A stretch of 64,000 bases of DNA from Gambelia wislizenii (Eukaryota; Chordata; Lepidosauria; Squamata; Crotaphytidae): assembly GCA_030847615.1 (NCBI GenBank), contig JAUMIR010000003.1, positions 75,650,001-75,714,000 on the forward strand, read 5' to 3'. The translations under genes and the position numbers were made by a program. Every line of letters begins with the position of its first letter. Positions within the stretch are counted from its first letter, which is position 1. Positions 1 through 11,750 of this stretch are shown one piece after another. The notes under the pieces were generated by a model, which saw only the letters and a program-made list of their open reading frames with translations, made no database searches and had not been told where the DNA came from.

Positions 1-1367
1 GTATGTGTGCTGTTTAAAAAGTAAAAAATCAGTACAGTACACACTCAGGACAGCATAAAGTAATTATGTGGGTCCCAGCAATAGTTTTAAATTCATATTC
101 ACATCTCTTATCAGATCATTTAGCCTTTCCCAATATAAACCTAGAATTTATGGGTTCAGGACTTGCTTTCAGATTCTTCTATTAGTATTGCACAATTTGC
201 TAGAAGTGGGTCTGTTTTCCTTGTTGAAGACCACTGACATTTCCCAAGGTTAATTGTTAATGGAGTTCATAGTCTGTTAAATCAGTTCCCGAGGTGTCTA
301 CATGATTTAATTTCTTTCTCCTTCCTTCATGCAGTGATTTTACACCTGTCATCTTTTGTGCAGCAGATGTATATGCTATGACTCAAACAAATGTTTGTAA
401 ATTAGGAGGAACCTCCTTGGTTATACTGTAAATCTCTAAGCAAATAGGATTGATCTTAGTATCTTAAATAAACAAATAAGTAAATAGTGTGCTGTTTTTC
501 AGTGTTCTCAATTTTTAAATTGCAATTATGTTTTTAACTATGTTGTGTTTTTAACTTATAATTATGTTTTAATATTAGTAATATTTCATTCTTCTTTTAA
601 CTTTTATAATTAATGTTTTAGTTGTACCCTTTTAAAATTATTGTAAGCTTCCTTGAATTCCATTGTGGGAGAAAGGAGGGATATAAATCCAATAAATAAA
701 TTGTTTTTAAAAATCTCAAATTATATATTTTTTTAATTCATAAGTTCATAATTTCTGGTGTGCATTCAAACAGTAGCTACTGTCATAAATATACAGAATT
801 ATTGAAGGCTGTTTTCTTAAACATTAAGTAGTGCCTTCAGTCATATAGTGAAACTGAAGCCAATTTAGGCTTTTAACCTATGCCTCCTAGATCTATGCCA
901 GATTTTGTCTAATATTATTTGTCTGTATTAATCAGGATAGTTAAAAAGATAGGTAATTATGGCATAGTCTATTTCCATTAGGATGAACAGTCGGCTGCAA
1001 TTATGTGAACAGTTTCCGGGAGCCAATAAAGGATGGTTTATCTAGAATTATACTGTCCATTGAATGAACCAGTCACTTAGAATAATGCCTTTCCTTCTGC
1101 AAGTACCGTAGGTTCCTTCCAACATATTGTTCGGGACAAGCAAGTATTGTACTTGAATGTTGTGCCTGGCTTACACTAGTTTTTGTTGTGTTTGTCATAT
1201 AGCAATGTGAGGCACTCTACTTGAATGCCATTAACAAAAGCAGTGATTTTTTTCATAGCCAAATAAATCCTTTGTCAAATTTCCTAGAGTCTCTTGTTCT
1301 TCAGACACCACGGCAAAGCTCCTGAAGGAAGACTGCAATAAAGAGACAACAGTTTGGGGCCTAAATA
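1..1367. other. AT-rich non-coding stretch with an L2-like tail
   Basis: No convincing coding sequence or splice-flanked exon is visible. Around 645-705 there is a decayed retroelement tail of the form used by reptile L2-type LINEs (a 'gggagaaaggagggatataaat' style motif followed by an AATAAATAAA-rich end). The rest looks like ordinary AT-rich intronic or intergenic DNA. Confidence 0.5.
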
Positions 1368-1375
1368 CACTAAAG

Positions 1376-1570
1376 CAGCTTTTCTCAACGTTTTTATCCT
1401 GGAGGAACCCTTGAAATAATTTTCAGGTCTCAGGGGAACCCTGCATAAACATTATTCTACATACTGCTATTGCTTCCCCCTCCCCACACACAATCACAAT
1501 CTCTTGAGAAACCCTTAGCAACCTCTTGGAGAATCCTAAGGTTCCAGGGAACTCTGGTTGAGAAACACTG
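1376..1570. mobile_element. hAT-like MITE, copy 1
   Basis: A non-autonomous DNA transposon copy. The ends are imperfect inverted repeats: a CAG(n)TTTCTCAAC start and a GTTGAGAAAC(n)CTG end. They are flanked by an 8-bp near-duplication, cactaaag at 1368-1375 and ctctaaag at 1571-1578, which fits the 8-bp target-site duplication of hAT transposases. The same body sequence recurs at 25241-25429 and, in the opposite orientation, at 21116-21309. No transposase is encoded. The hAT assignment rests on the ends and the target-site length. Confidence 0.7.
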
Positions 1571-1578
1571 CTCTAAAG

Positions 1579-1765
1579 GCACCAGATCCTGTCTGCCCTG
1601 CTTAGCACTTGGATGGGAGACTGCCAACGAATACCAGGTGCTGTAGGCTACTTTTCAGAGGAGGCAACTGGCAAGCCATCACTGAGTATTCCTTGCATAA
1701 GAAAACTATGAAATCCATGGAGTCACCATAATTTGACAAGTGTCTTGAAGGCACACACACACAAT
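1579..1765 (+). mobile_element. 5S rRNA-derived SINE, family A
   Basis: The 5' part contains a 5S rRNA internal-promoter-like segment ('acttggatgggagactgcc' followed by 'aataccaggtgctgtaggct'). It is followed by a body ending in 'gagtattccttgcataag', 'catggagtcaccataa' and a CA-rich tail. The same body appears at 9855-9962 with 11751-11855 (split) and at 24645-24735 in reverse orientation. SINEs of this kind are transcribed by RNA polymerase III and mobilised by a LINE in trans. The 5' start is truncated or diverged. Confidence 0.7.
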
Positions 1766-1924
1766 TTTCTCAGAGAAGATTGTCCTATGGCCACCTTACT
1801 AAGTCTTCTAATTCCTTCTCCCATCTCATTGCTTCTTAGGCAGAAAGGGATATCTGAAGGGAATATGGAAGAACACACAAGTAGCCAGAGTTTGTGCAGG
1901 TTTATTAAGGAATAAGTTGTTTGG

Positions 1925-2160
1925 TGTTTGTGTTGTTGTGTGCCTTCAGGTTGTTTTTGACTTATGGCAACCCCAAACCTATAACAGAGTTTTCTTGGCA
2001 AGACTTGTTCAGGGGGGGGGGGTTGCCTTTGCCTCCCTCTGTGGCTGAGAGAGTGTGACTTGCCCAAGGTCACACAGCAGGTTTCCATGGCTGAGGGAGG
2101 ATTTGAGCCCTGGTCTCTAGAGCCAAAGTTCAACACTTAAACCACTGCACCCCACACTGG
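1925..2160 (-). mobile_element. tRNA-derived SINE, copy 1
   Basis: Read on the minus strand, this begins with a tRNA-like head carrying an A-box-like segment ('agtggtttaagtgttg') and a degenerate B box near 'agggctcaaatcct'. The body follows ('cttgggcaagtcacac', 'ttgccaagaaaac') and then a tail with 'gaaggcacacaacaac'. A second copy lies directly next to it at 2168-2398, and a plus-strand copy lies at 32836-33030. Such SINEs are common in squamates. A run of ten G near 2011 is a likely length-variable site. Confidence 0.7.
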
Positions 2161-2167
2161 TTCTCTT

Positions 2168-2398
2168 GTATGTTGTTGTTGTGTGCCATTAAGTCATTTC
2201 TGACTTACGGTGACCCTAAGGCAAACCCATCATAGGGTTTCTTGGCAGGATTTGTTCAGAGGAGGTTTGCCTTTGCCTTCATCAGAGGCTGAGAGAGTGT
2301 GAATTGTCCAATGTCACCTAGTGGGTTCCCATGTCAGAGTGGGGATTCGAACTCTGGTCTCCTAGAGCCCTAGTCCAACACTCAAACCACTACGTGTT
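2168..2398 (-). mobile_element. tRNA-derived SINE, copy 2
   Basis: Same family and orientation as 1925-2160. On the minus strand the B-box-like segment 'gagttcgaatcccc' is better preserved than in the neighbour. It ends in the characteristic ACAACAACA-rich tail near 2168-2185. Two copies side by side in the same orientation suggest insertion of one into the tail of the other. Confidence 0.75.
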
Positions 2399-4208
2399 AG
2401 ATGGAACTTATTCCCAAATAAGTGTATACAAGATTGCTGCCTTTGTCCTCCAGTCTCTTTGTTCTGTCTATGATAGAGGAGCATACCAAAAGCAGCGAGA
2501 ACATAGAGATACCCAACTTTTCCCTATATCATCTTCTTCTAGAAAGGAGAGTCTACAGGATTCAGATTAATTAGACCTATTTCCAAGGGAAATTACTGGG
2601 TCTGCTTCATCAGCATAGGAATTTCTCATGTTGAAAAAGTTCTCCCCACTCCATATTCTTACCTGAGATTGGAAAGGTCACCTTTTTTTGGACTACAGCT
2701 TGCAGATCCCCCAGTCCAGCATGGCCACAGTGTCATTCAAGGAGCTTAATAAAAAAAAGTCACTTTTTGAGGCTCTGGTTCTCTTCCTAGGAGACTTCAG
2801 CAGTACCAATGAACATTGAAGATGGAAAAATGTATCCATCTACCACCAGCTTACATGGGGAGCTGCAGGAGTCTGTCTTGTCCCTGTTGTTGCCTATCTG
2901 GGTTATATGTATGACTGAATAAACACATTTCCCCTTTCCAACAGTTTCCAGCTGGCTTTGAATGCCTTAAATCTGCTTCAGATCCTTAGAGAAATTTTAA
3001 TTGCAACCCTCTATACATCAGTAGGATACTGCAGCAATTTCTGCTTCCTGTTGCTTAAATGGGAAAGAGCAGCAAACAATTATTCAGCTCCTGGAACTCT
3101 GAAACTTGTGTTTATTGAATAAGAGACACTCCAATATTCAATAATGTTGTAATGAATAAGTGACAAAATTGGGGTGAAGGATGATTTTGCTAAAGAAACA
3201 AATTTCCATTTTTTGAAAATTTTCCTTTAGGGACTAAATTAACAAAGCATCAGCTCATTAAATACAACTGCTCATTAAGGTAACAAAGTCTCTACCTTCA
3301 TTGCCAACTGAAAAACAGTGATTATAGTGACTGGCAGCATTCCAGTCACTGAGATAAGCAAGAAAATGGTCTTGCGATAAAAGAAAAGATTGCACTCATG
3401 TGCTCAGGAAAGCATTGCAGAGTGCCTAGAGAAGATGGTTTCTTGGTTAAAACTGCAGGCAGGGTGTGGGGCATTCAGGGAATGCCAACTAGCACAGCAA
3501 GGAATAAATTGTCACCAAAACACTAACTGGAAGGAAAAGGAATGCAAATTCAATGAGTCACCATATGAGTTTTCTTTCCGATTTTGTAAGGTTTCCCTTC
3601 AGCCAACTACCTGTCTGTCTGCAAATGCCAACCTATGTGGGCTGCAGCAAGAATTTGGTTGAATGGCCCTTTCATGGCCCTTTGGAGTCAGTATTAAAGA
3701 CTTGTTTAAAGCTTTTGTTTTGTACTTCATAGTAGAAACTAATGTTATGCCTGGGATCTTTACTGTTGGAAAATATACCCTGCATTGAAAAGGCTGACTA
3801 CTGCCTTGCACTGCTTGGCCCAGTATCTTTTGTGAACAGAAGTACTTTTGCCCATACAAAGACTGAGAAGGGTGTGTAAATTACAGTTGCCAGTTCTAAT
3901 TGGAACGAAAGGTAGAAGGTATCTGAATTGTGTAGGGTAGGATATGTATATTTGCATGCATACGTATGTGTCACCTCCGTATCTGCGGAACCAATATCCA
4001 CAGTTTCAGTTATCTGAGAGACACAAAATAGGCGACACATACCATAGAGTTGCACTGGGAAATGCCTAGAGAGGTCCTCCAGTGCAACTGCTGTATGTTT
4101 CTACAGGAAGTCCTTTATTTTAATAGGAGTTGCTATTATCCGCAGTTTCACTTATGCACAGTAAGTCCAGGAATGTATCCCCTGCGCCTATGGAGGGTGA
4201 CCTATATA
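2399..4208. other. non-coding stretch, no gene seen
   Basis: Contains short stray reading frames but no domain, no codon-bias signal and no convincing splice-flanked exon. Around 2685-2745 there is a fragment of the common 'ggactacag...cccagtccagcatggcc' palindromic repeat. I see nothing else that can be named. Confidence 0.4.
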
Positions 4209-4441
4209 CAGTGGGCCCTTGGTATCCACTGGGGTTTGGTTCCAGGACTCCCCCCCCCCATGGATACCAAAATCTGTGGATGCTCAAGTCCCATTATATA
4301 CAGTGGCATAGTAAAATGGTGTCCCTTATATAAAATGGCAAAATCAAGGTTTGCTGCTTGGATGGTTTTTAAAAAAATATTTGCAAGCTGTGGATGGTGG
4401 ACTCTGTGAATGCCAAATCTGTGGATACAGAGAGCCAACTG
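4209..4441 (+). mobile_element. Tigger-like (pogo) MITE, copy 1
   Basis: A 233-bp non-autonomous element with terminal inverted repeats, cagtgggcccttggtatcc at the start and 'ggatacagagagccaactg' at the end. It is flanked by TA on both sides, the target duplication of Tc1/mariner-pogo elements. The internal body ('aagtcccattatatacagtggcatag') is shared with copies at 31132, 33709 and 42874. There is no transposase, so mobilisation must have been in trans. The G/C-rich 'TCC/TGG' ends resemble mammalian Tigger/MER2 ends; that family link is from known consensus ends. Confidence 0.8.
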
Positions 4442-4443
4442 TA

Positions 4444-5813
4444 TATTAAAGCAGCCTCTACTCATGGCAGAGGCTTTCTGTAAAATATTAATTGGAAAGA
4501 GTGGAGCATGTGTTGCTTTCCATATGTTCTGGATGCTCCTACAGATTTGATGCATTAAAAGCTGAGGTTTCTTTAAGACACTGAAATTATATGAAAGTGA
4601 AGACTTTTTGTCATATGATTTCGATTGTCACCAATCCATCAGATAAGATCTGAACTGCCTTAGTGACACCACTGTTGATCAGTCTTCCTGAGAGATTGTA
4701 AAAAACCAGACAACATGCTCCTTGCTGTTGATTAGTGATTAATTAGGCTACTGTTCTTATTGTTTTCTTCTTCATTAGTGTACCCTTCGATTGTTATCAA
4801 TTTAGCCAAAGGTCCTGATTAATTTTACCAGAACTCAATAAATTCTATTCTTCTTCATTAGTTTAGACATAAAGTTTCAATTGTTGCTGTAGAAAAGCTT
4901 GACAATGTCAGCTGCATTTGTGGCCAAGAAAATGTAATCCAGATTTCTAAGGTTTATTGCATTTGGAGCCTGATATTTGTTAGGTCAACACCTTGCTATG
5001 TTTAGGGGAAACAGAATTGGTAGTATGGACTGAAGGACAATAAAGGTCACAAACAAGGACTAATGATATTCCTCAAGCTTTAAATAAGGACAAACGGGTG
5101 CTGTGTTCTCTTGAAGGCATATGCACGTTACAGAGTAATGCAAGTTGTGTGTCATGTGTATTGGTGTCCTTTTACATCTCATATGTTTGTATGTTACTCT
5201 TCTTGGTGAATCTCTCTCTCTCTTTCTTCTCCCCCCAGATCTTCCAAGGAGATAGAGCACTACTAAATATGTGTGCAAAATAAAGGGAGCTCTTTATTTA
5301 TACACATTCTCCCTTGAATGAATTATTTAAGAGCTTGTGATTTTGGGCGTTACTTGAGTTTTTTGGGGGGGATTCTGAACTTTGCATTAATTTTTCATGA
5401 CCATCTGAGACAAACCAGTCTGATGCGGATGTGCTCTTCCACATTTCCAGTGCAATGTGCCTGCCATATATGCAAGTTCTAGTTGTTTAGTGTTTAGTGT
5501 TTGAAGAATTCTTGTTACTTTGGAGTCCACCCAGAGATAATATTTGGCAGAAGATTGTCATGCATTCATAGAACATGTTTCCTCTTCTAGCTTCTGCACT
5601 GTTGGTGCAAGTTAGCTGGAGCTATTATGGAAGAGGGTGATCCAGAAGGCCGACATGGGGCAGCTTTTTAATGTTAACCCTGAGCAGGAATCAGAATGAA
5701 ATTCTGAACCCTTTAAATAACATGAAAGATGACATAGCTCCAGCTAGAAGGCTAATCTTTGAGCTCCGACATGTTAACTCAAATTTAAGTTGCCTGTTGT
5801 CTCATCTTTGCAA
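4444..5813. other. non-coding stretch, no gene seen
   Basis: AT-rich DNA without a supported gene. A CT-rich tract followed by CAG near 5211-5239 looks like a splice acceptor on the plus strand. It is followed by only a 14-codon open frame and AATAAA at 5279, and no matching donor or protein family was recognised. Otherwise nothing is visible. Confidence 0.35.
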
Positions 5814-5826
5814 ATGTCTTTTTCTA

Positions 5827-6314
5827 TGTAAAGTCGCTTTCACAGTTGGCATCCATAGGTTTTTTGTGTTTTTTTCCTGGGTTGTGAGGCCATGTTCTAG
5901 AAGAGTTTATTCCTGACGTTACGCCTGCATCTGTGGCTGGCATCTTCAAAGAATGGTGGTGTGTGGGCTTTATATACTGTGAGTCCCTGTTGAAGAGGAT
6001 TAGCATGTAAATTTGTGTTTTCGGTTGTTGGATGTTACTTAGGGTGGGAGGACCACCCTAAGAACTGAACAGCCAACAACTGAATACACAAATTTACATA
6101 CTAATCCCCCTCGCATATCCTCCCACCCTAAGTAACATCCAACAACTGAATACACAAATTTACATGCTAATCCTCTTCAACAGGGACTCACAGTATATAA
6201 ACCCCACACACCACCATTCTTTGAAGATGCCAGCCACAGATGCAGGCAAAACATCAGGAATAAATTCTTCTAGAACACAGCCTCACAACCTGGAAAAAAA
6301 CCACCAAAAAACCT
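5827..6314. mobile_element. Penelope-like element, inverted pair of 3' ends (locus 1)
   Basis: Two PLE 3' ends face outward. The left arm (about 5827-6045) is in minus orientation and the right arm (about 6060-6314) in plus orientation. Each has the diagnostic 3' segment ('gatgccagccacagatgcag', 'aaattcttctagaacac', 'cctcacaacctgg'). The insertion is bounded by the 13-bp direct repeat atgtctttttcta at 5814-5826 and 6315-6327, so it entered as one unit. The arms meet near 6045-6060 at 'gggtgggaggaccaccc'. A short internal repeat of the 'caacaactgaatacac' stretch lies in the right arm. No RT or endonuclease remains. Confidence 0.8.
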
Positions 6315-6329
6315 ATGTCTTTTTCTAGT

Positions 6330-9300
6330 TAATTAAGAAAAAGTTTACTAAAGAAGCTAAGCCCAGAAGAGGAGCAGGAACAGTCACATCTTTCTGGCTG
6401 TTATTGATGAACTTGTCAGCACATTGGGTCTTGTGGATGAGCTTCAGCTTTGAAGCACAGTCATTTGTGAGAGAAAATGAGCCTGAGTATGATTAATGCT
6501 GTGCCTAACAGTCTGACAGGAAGCTCCCTGTTGACTTGCAACCTTAATATTGCATTTTTACCACTTGTATGTCTATGAAAGACTCATCCATGACTATGTG
6601 AAATTGAGCACATTAAGATACCCCTTTGCTTGAAATATAATTAGTGTGGATTAACTGTCAAGTGAATTACCCTCTTCTTGTTGTGTGGAATTAATTTCAT
6701 ACTAGTGTTAAAGGCTGTGAGGTGAGAAATACTTACTGTACTTCCTTGACTCTTGGGAATTCTTTTCCTCTCCATATATATATATATATATATATTGCTG
6801 TGGTTTTCAATGCAGGTGTTGATTAGTGCTTGCCATTGTATACCTCGATCCAAGAATCTTGCATGTTATTGTAAAGTGTGATTTTATTACACATGGTCTA
6901 ATACCAAATGTTTTAATTTACTTTTAGAATTTTCCATACAGCCTTAATAGATTTGCATCTTTAGCATGAACCACTTCCCACTTCTCCACTCTCAAAAGGA
7001 TATATCTGTTAATATCAATTTTTGGCTGCATTGCATTTATGCCTCTTGAGTTTACCCAAGAACTCAGGAAATAGTTTTTCCCTTCCCATAGCTGAATGTT
7101 ACTGCCTTGATCTCCTTATTATTCTTTGGTCAGTTACACAGTTTTGCAGACTCCAGGAATCTGTCATTTTAATTGATTCAGAATGACAGCTGGAGACCCG
7201 CTGGTGGAAGCTGCATGTCTCTTGCAGTCTTTCTTCACATCTGGCTCCTCTCAGGTGAACTCAGTGAGCTTTGTTCAGATTAATCCATCATAGCAAGGTG
7301 TATTGCAGTGTTTCACTGTATATCCTGGAAGTTACTGCTAGGATTGGGTTGACTGTACAGATGACTAATTGTTCTGTCACTTTTTAGTGTGCGGTCAATC
7401 ATAAGCAGATGAACTGCAGAACAGAATAGAGAGCAGCAAGACAGCATAAAATAAATGTATAAAGGAGATTTTAAATAGAATCTTGATAAATTTGTTCAGC
7501 ATCAGGACAGAGAGGCCAAGAAAATTGAAAATAAGATATCCTGCTTCTGCCAGAGCATTGGTTTATGGTACTAACTGCCTATTTTGTGTTCACTTTTAGT
7601 AACCTCTACTTCAGTGGGTGGGTAGGTGGGGATTCGAGTAGCAGAGCTGCAGGATTTGAGGTGACACATAGCTCTTTGTTCACATAAAAAGAGTTCCAAA
7701 CAGCAGTAAGAGATTTCAGAGGCTGTTGCCCTAGTAGTCATTGGCACAATGCTTTTGGAGCTTAGTGCGACACTATATGATATGGGCTGAGAAAGTTTGG
7801 CCTGTGGGCCACATGTAGACTGTGAACACCACACTTTCTGCCCCTAAAGTGTTCTGGCAGTTCCCAAAGCCCCAGAACCACCCCACTTCTTAAACCCCTC
7901 CCAGGCTGATCTCTGGGTGATTATTCATCTGAGAAAGGCCCAAGATATATGAAAACTGCTTCCACATGCAGCAGTGTTACTTTTCCACCTGCCCAAATAC
8001 CCCAAACCCCTTGTCAGCCAAAAAAATGGTCACAGTTGGTGACCAGCAACAATGTGACGTCACTTCTGGTGTGCTGGACTGTTGCTCACCCTTGCTGTGA
8101 AAGGATATGTGCAGGAGAGCTGTGAGTCTTTATAAAGTTGCAATGCATATAAAGCTACCTAGTTCAAACATTAGGGAGAAGTGAGTTGCTATCTAAGGTG
8201 GAATCTTGAGGGAATTTAAAGTGCAATACATTTGAGCTCTAGCAGTGGTGTATTTATATATACCTCTTCTGGGATGGTGGTGTATATGAATACAAATTGG
8301 ATACCTGCATCTTTGAACAGCTTGTGCCTCTTCTGCTTTCCTAGGCATGTCACTAACCTATATCAAGAATCAGTGTGTGAGAGTGGTGACAGTACTTATA
8401 ATTCCCTTGATCTAGCAGCTGTGCATGCAGGTAATGTACTGCACCCCAGTACAGCAGCTAATGCTTCAAATTGCAATCCCCCCTTCTTTCTCTGTGGATT
8501 GTCATACAGTATCCTTGCCACAAGGAAAACTTCCAGTGACTCTCTTACCTATAATTTATATAAAAGTCTATATTGTATTTTTGTTTAAGTAATTTTATGT
8601 TTCCTTTATACCACCATGTAATCAATTGGAAATATTTAGAAATATATTTATTGGTTAAAAATAATGTTGATGCTATTAATACGAAGAAACTTAATGCTAG
8701 TCATAAAAATGGCATTAGATAGGTTCAAGTGTGCTAATTGTTTTCCACATTCAGTATGATACCAAAACTCTGCCCTTACCTATCTAGAAAAAAAATCAGT
8801 CCTGTGATTCAGATAAGAATTTAATTTCCAAACCTATCTCAGGAGGCTTTGATAAAACAGAAAACATTACCTTTAGCAGGTGTAATAAATTGTGCTCACC
8901 AGTGTTTTGGACTACAGTCTGTGACCATGGACAATGTTGGTTGTAGCCAACCAAAACAGTGCGGATTGTAATCTAAAAGATCTGGAGGAACATGTGGTTG
9001 TTCACCTCAGATTACCTGAAAGATCCTAAGTAAAAGTATTTGCCTCATCTAGTGCTGAATTTTTCTCCCTCCTTCTCTTCATTAAATAATGTGAAAGATC
9101 ATCACATCAATGGCAACACTAATATTCTTGTTTCTTTTTATCCTTATTGTGATGCTCAAAAATCACTCTTCTGTGCAAACAGCATACCCGTCCTTCCAGT
9201 GATGATCTGACAGATAGCTTGGAATACATTAGTAGTGATAAATGTATTCTCCTTAAAGGGAAATCTATTCATTTAACTTAGTACTTCCAGGATTAATTGC

Positions 9301-9850
9301 TTGCCAAGCTAAATTGCTCCATAAAAGTGCATACTTTCTTATCCAATTTTTTCATGGCATGATTAGTTAGACCATTCTATGCCTTTGTATTTTAATTACA
9401 CTCGCTTTTTCTTTACTTTAATTATTATTAATTCTTGCACAGCATGTTTTGAGTTTAGATTTTTTGGCTGTTCTTTTAGGACCCTAGAGCTATTTTCCTT
9501 TTAAACATCATGTTGTGCATTAGAAAAGAGAGGAAAGTGTTTCAAAAATGAAGTTAGTCTTTAGCTAACCACCAGTTATTTTTTTCAGAAACCCATTGCT
9601 GCCAAATACTTTTTAAAATGTTGAAACATATAAGCTACTTTTCCACCACAAGGACCTCAAGGCAGCATATCATACTATGAACAATATTTTGGAGGGGGAA
9701 AAACAGAACAGCATTAACATATTTTCATATCAAATCCAGAGTTATTTTACTGCTTCAGCAAAATAAAATGCTGAGATTACTGCTCAGCATAAAAAAATGT
9801 ACTACTTGGCATATTTATGACATTTAAGTACAGGAAAACTTTGTTGTATA
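6330..9850. other. non-coding stretch, no gene seen
   Basis: A long AT-rich interval. It holds a (TA)n run at 6774-6794 and a palindromic 'ttggactacagtctgtgacc' MITE-like fragment at 8905-9000. Several stray frames of 60-118 codons lack any recognisable domain. It is best read as intron or intergenic DNA. Confidence 0.4.
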
Positions 9851-9854
9851 TGAG

Positions 9855-9962
9855 GAAATCCGGGAATATACCCCATACTAATTTGGATAGGAGATTGATA
9901 GCGAATACCAAGTGCTATTGGCTATATTTTGGAGGAAAAAACTGGCAAAACCACCTCTTAAG
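9855..9962 (+). mobile_element. 5S-derived SINE family A, 5' part (split copy)
   Basis: Carries the decayed 5S box region ('ttggataggagattgatag', 'gaataccaagtgctattgg') and the body up to 'ggcaaaaccacctctta'. The copy is interrupted here by the PLE of 9963-11750 and resumes at 11751. The sequence cacctcttaag at 9952-9962 is duplicated as cacctctaag at 11751-11760 and is the PLE target-site duplication. Confidence 0.75.
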
Positions 9963-10409
9963 TTTCCCTTGTCTTTTTTTCCGGACTGTGAGGCCGTGTT
10001 CTGGAAGAGTTTACTTCTGACGTTTTGCCTGCATCTGTGGCTGGCATCTTCAGAGAGTGGTTGGGTAGGTGTGTGTGTGAAGTTATCTGCTGGAAATCCC
10101 CCTATCCCTGGGTGGAATTCCTTTGTAAGTGTTGAGTTTTGATTCTATTGTTTTTCAAAACTGGAAGCCAGTGCAGAAGTCTGTACTGACTGGGCTAGCC
10201 AGAAAAATCAGCAGTAGCAGAACATGTTATAAACCAGCCTGGACACAAAATGTTATTTAAAAACACAAAAATTCTGGACCAGGCCAACAACTATCATGTC
10301 AGAATGCACAGAGAAGCTATTGAAATCCACAAACACCTGGACAACTTCAACAGGAAAGAACAAACCCTAAAAGTAAACAAAATCTGGCTTCCAGTTTTGA
10401 AAAACAATA

Positions 10410-11412
10410 CAGTCGTCCCTCCACATTCGCAGGGGTTAGGGCCTCGAGACCCCCGCAAATGTGAAAAAAACATGAATAAAAAAGGCCTCACCTGCCCACC
10501 CGCAAACCCCCGCCCCAGCTTTCCCAAGTGGCGATGGGGCTTTTCGAGTCCCATCACCGCTTGGGGAAGCATGGGGGTGGCTAAAAAGCTTCCCACCTGC
10601 CTGGCCATCACTCCCCCTGCCACCTGCTGCACTCCCCGAAGCAGCTATGGGGCTCTCGAGCCCCATAGCTGCTTCATGAAGGTTGGAGTGGCCGTGGCTG
10701 GGAGGTTGGCTGGCCTCCCCCTGGCCTTCCTGAGGCAGGTCCGGGGCTTTGAAGCCCTGGAGCTGCCTCGGGAGTGGCGGGTAGGTGGGCGGGAGGCTTG
10801 CCGGCCTTTCCCCAGCCTTCGCGAGGGGGATCCGGGGCTTTGAAGCCTTGGAGCCGCCTTGGGGAGGGCAGCGGGCAGGAGGGAGGGAGGCTTGCCGGCC
10901 TCTCCCTGGCCTTCATGAGGGGGCTCCGGGGCTTTGAAGCCTCGGAGCCGCCTCGGGAAGGCCGGGGACAGTGGTGGGCGGGTGGGTGGGCGGCTTTCCG
11001 GCCTCGCCCCGGTCTTCCCGAAGGAGCTCTGGGGATTGAGAGCCCCATAGCCGCTTCGGGAATTTCGGGAGGGGTGGAGGGAGCATGGCGGAGACCCTTT
11101 TCAGACACCCTACCAAAGCCACAACAAGGCTTGGAAAGCTCAATCGCAGCTTTGGGAAGGGTGGTGGGGGGCTAAAAAGCGCTTTTCCCACCAACTCCCC
11201 GGTCTGCCGGGGCTTGGCTCTCCACCCCAAATGGAGCCAAGCCCCAGGAGAGCGGGGAGTTTAGCACCTGGTTTGCTCAGCAAGCACTCCTTTTAAATCG
11301 GCTCCTCTCCCTTGCGTGCGAGGGAGAGAAGCTGATTTAAATGGGGTGCTTGCTGAGCAAACCGTGAATCAAAACCACGAGAGTGAAAGCCGCGAATGTA
11401 GAGGGGCAACTG
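10410..11412. mobile_element. GC-rich Tigger-like MITE with expanded interior
   Basis: The ends are cagtcgtccctccacattcg and its inverse (...'gaatgtagaggggcaactg'), with TA on both sides (10408-10409 and 11413-11414). The interior of about 1 kb is very GC-rich. At 10690-11070 it is made of diverged ~90-100-bp units around 'ggggctttgaagcc' and 'gccgcctcggg'. It has no transposase and interrupts a PLE. The long shadow frames on both strands here reflect base composition and should not be read as genes. A related GC-rich copy lies at 49639-50043. Confidence 0.8.
11270..11363. repeat. long stem-loop inside the MITE
   Basis: Two 43-base arms, starting ggtttgctcagcaagca on the left and ending with its complement on the right, are separated by an 8-base loop (tgcgtgcg). 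Only about four arm positions mismatch. A smaller hairpin of about 13 bp ('ggggcttggctc'/'ggagccaagcccc') lies just upstream at about 11209-11246. Confidence 0.85.
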
Positions 11413-11750
11413 TAGAATCAAAACTCAACACTTACAAAGGAATTCCACCCAGGGACAGGAGGATTTCCAGCAGGTAATGGGCCATCAACCAACCATTAGC
11501 CAAACAGACACTAATCCTCCTTGCATTTCTATATCCAGAAACTAGCCATTCAAACACACAAATTTACATATCCTCTCCAGTATGGACTCACAGTAAATAA
11601 ACCCCACACACCCCTACCCAACCATTCTCTGAAGATGCCAGCCACAGATGCGGGCGAAATGTTAGAAGTAAACTCTTCCAGAACACAGCCTCACAGCCTG
11701 GAAAAAGACAAAGAAAATGTATGGATGCCAGCCATGAAAGCCTTCGATCC

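Larger units (their letters stand above)
9963..11750. mobile_element. Penelope-like element, inverted pair (locus 2), carrying a nested MITE
   Basis: The left arm (9963-10167) is PLE 3' end in minus orientation, with an internal deletion near 10085. The right arm (10168-11750) is PLE in plus orientation. The right arm retains the end of the endonuclease ORF: the frame from 10250 reads MLFKNTKILDQANNYHV and on to 'KVNKIWLPVLKN', matching the intact-looking copy at 38602-39168. The right arm is interrupted by the Tigger-like MITE at 10410-11412. The 3' ends on both sides point outward. A 10-bp target duplication flanks the unit, which sits inside a 5S-SINE. Confidence 0.8.

Noticed and set aside
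5226..5282. Acceptor-like CT tract followed by a 14-codon frame and AATAAA
   Set aside because: Could be a terminal exon, but the peptide is too short to support and no family match or upstream exon was seen.
10250..11230. Long overlapping frames on both strands (up to 197 codons)
   Set aside because: They lie in the GC-rich repetitive interior of a MITE; open frames in several phases reflect composition. Only the first ~45 codons of the frame at 10250 are a real PLE remnant.
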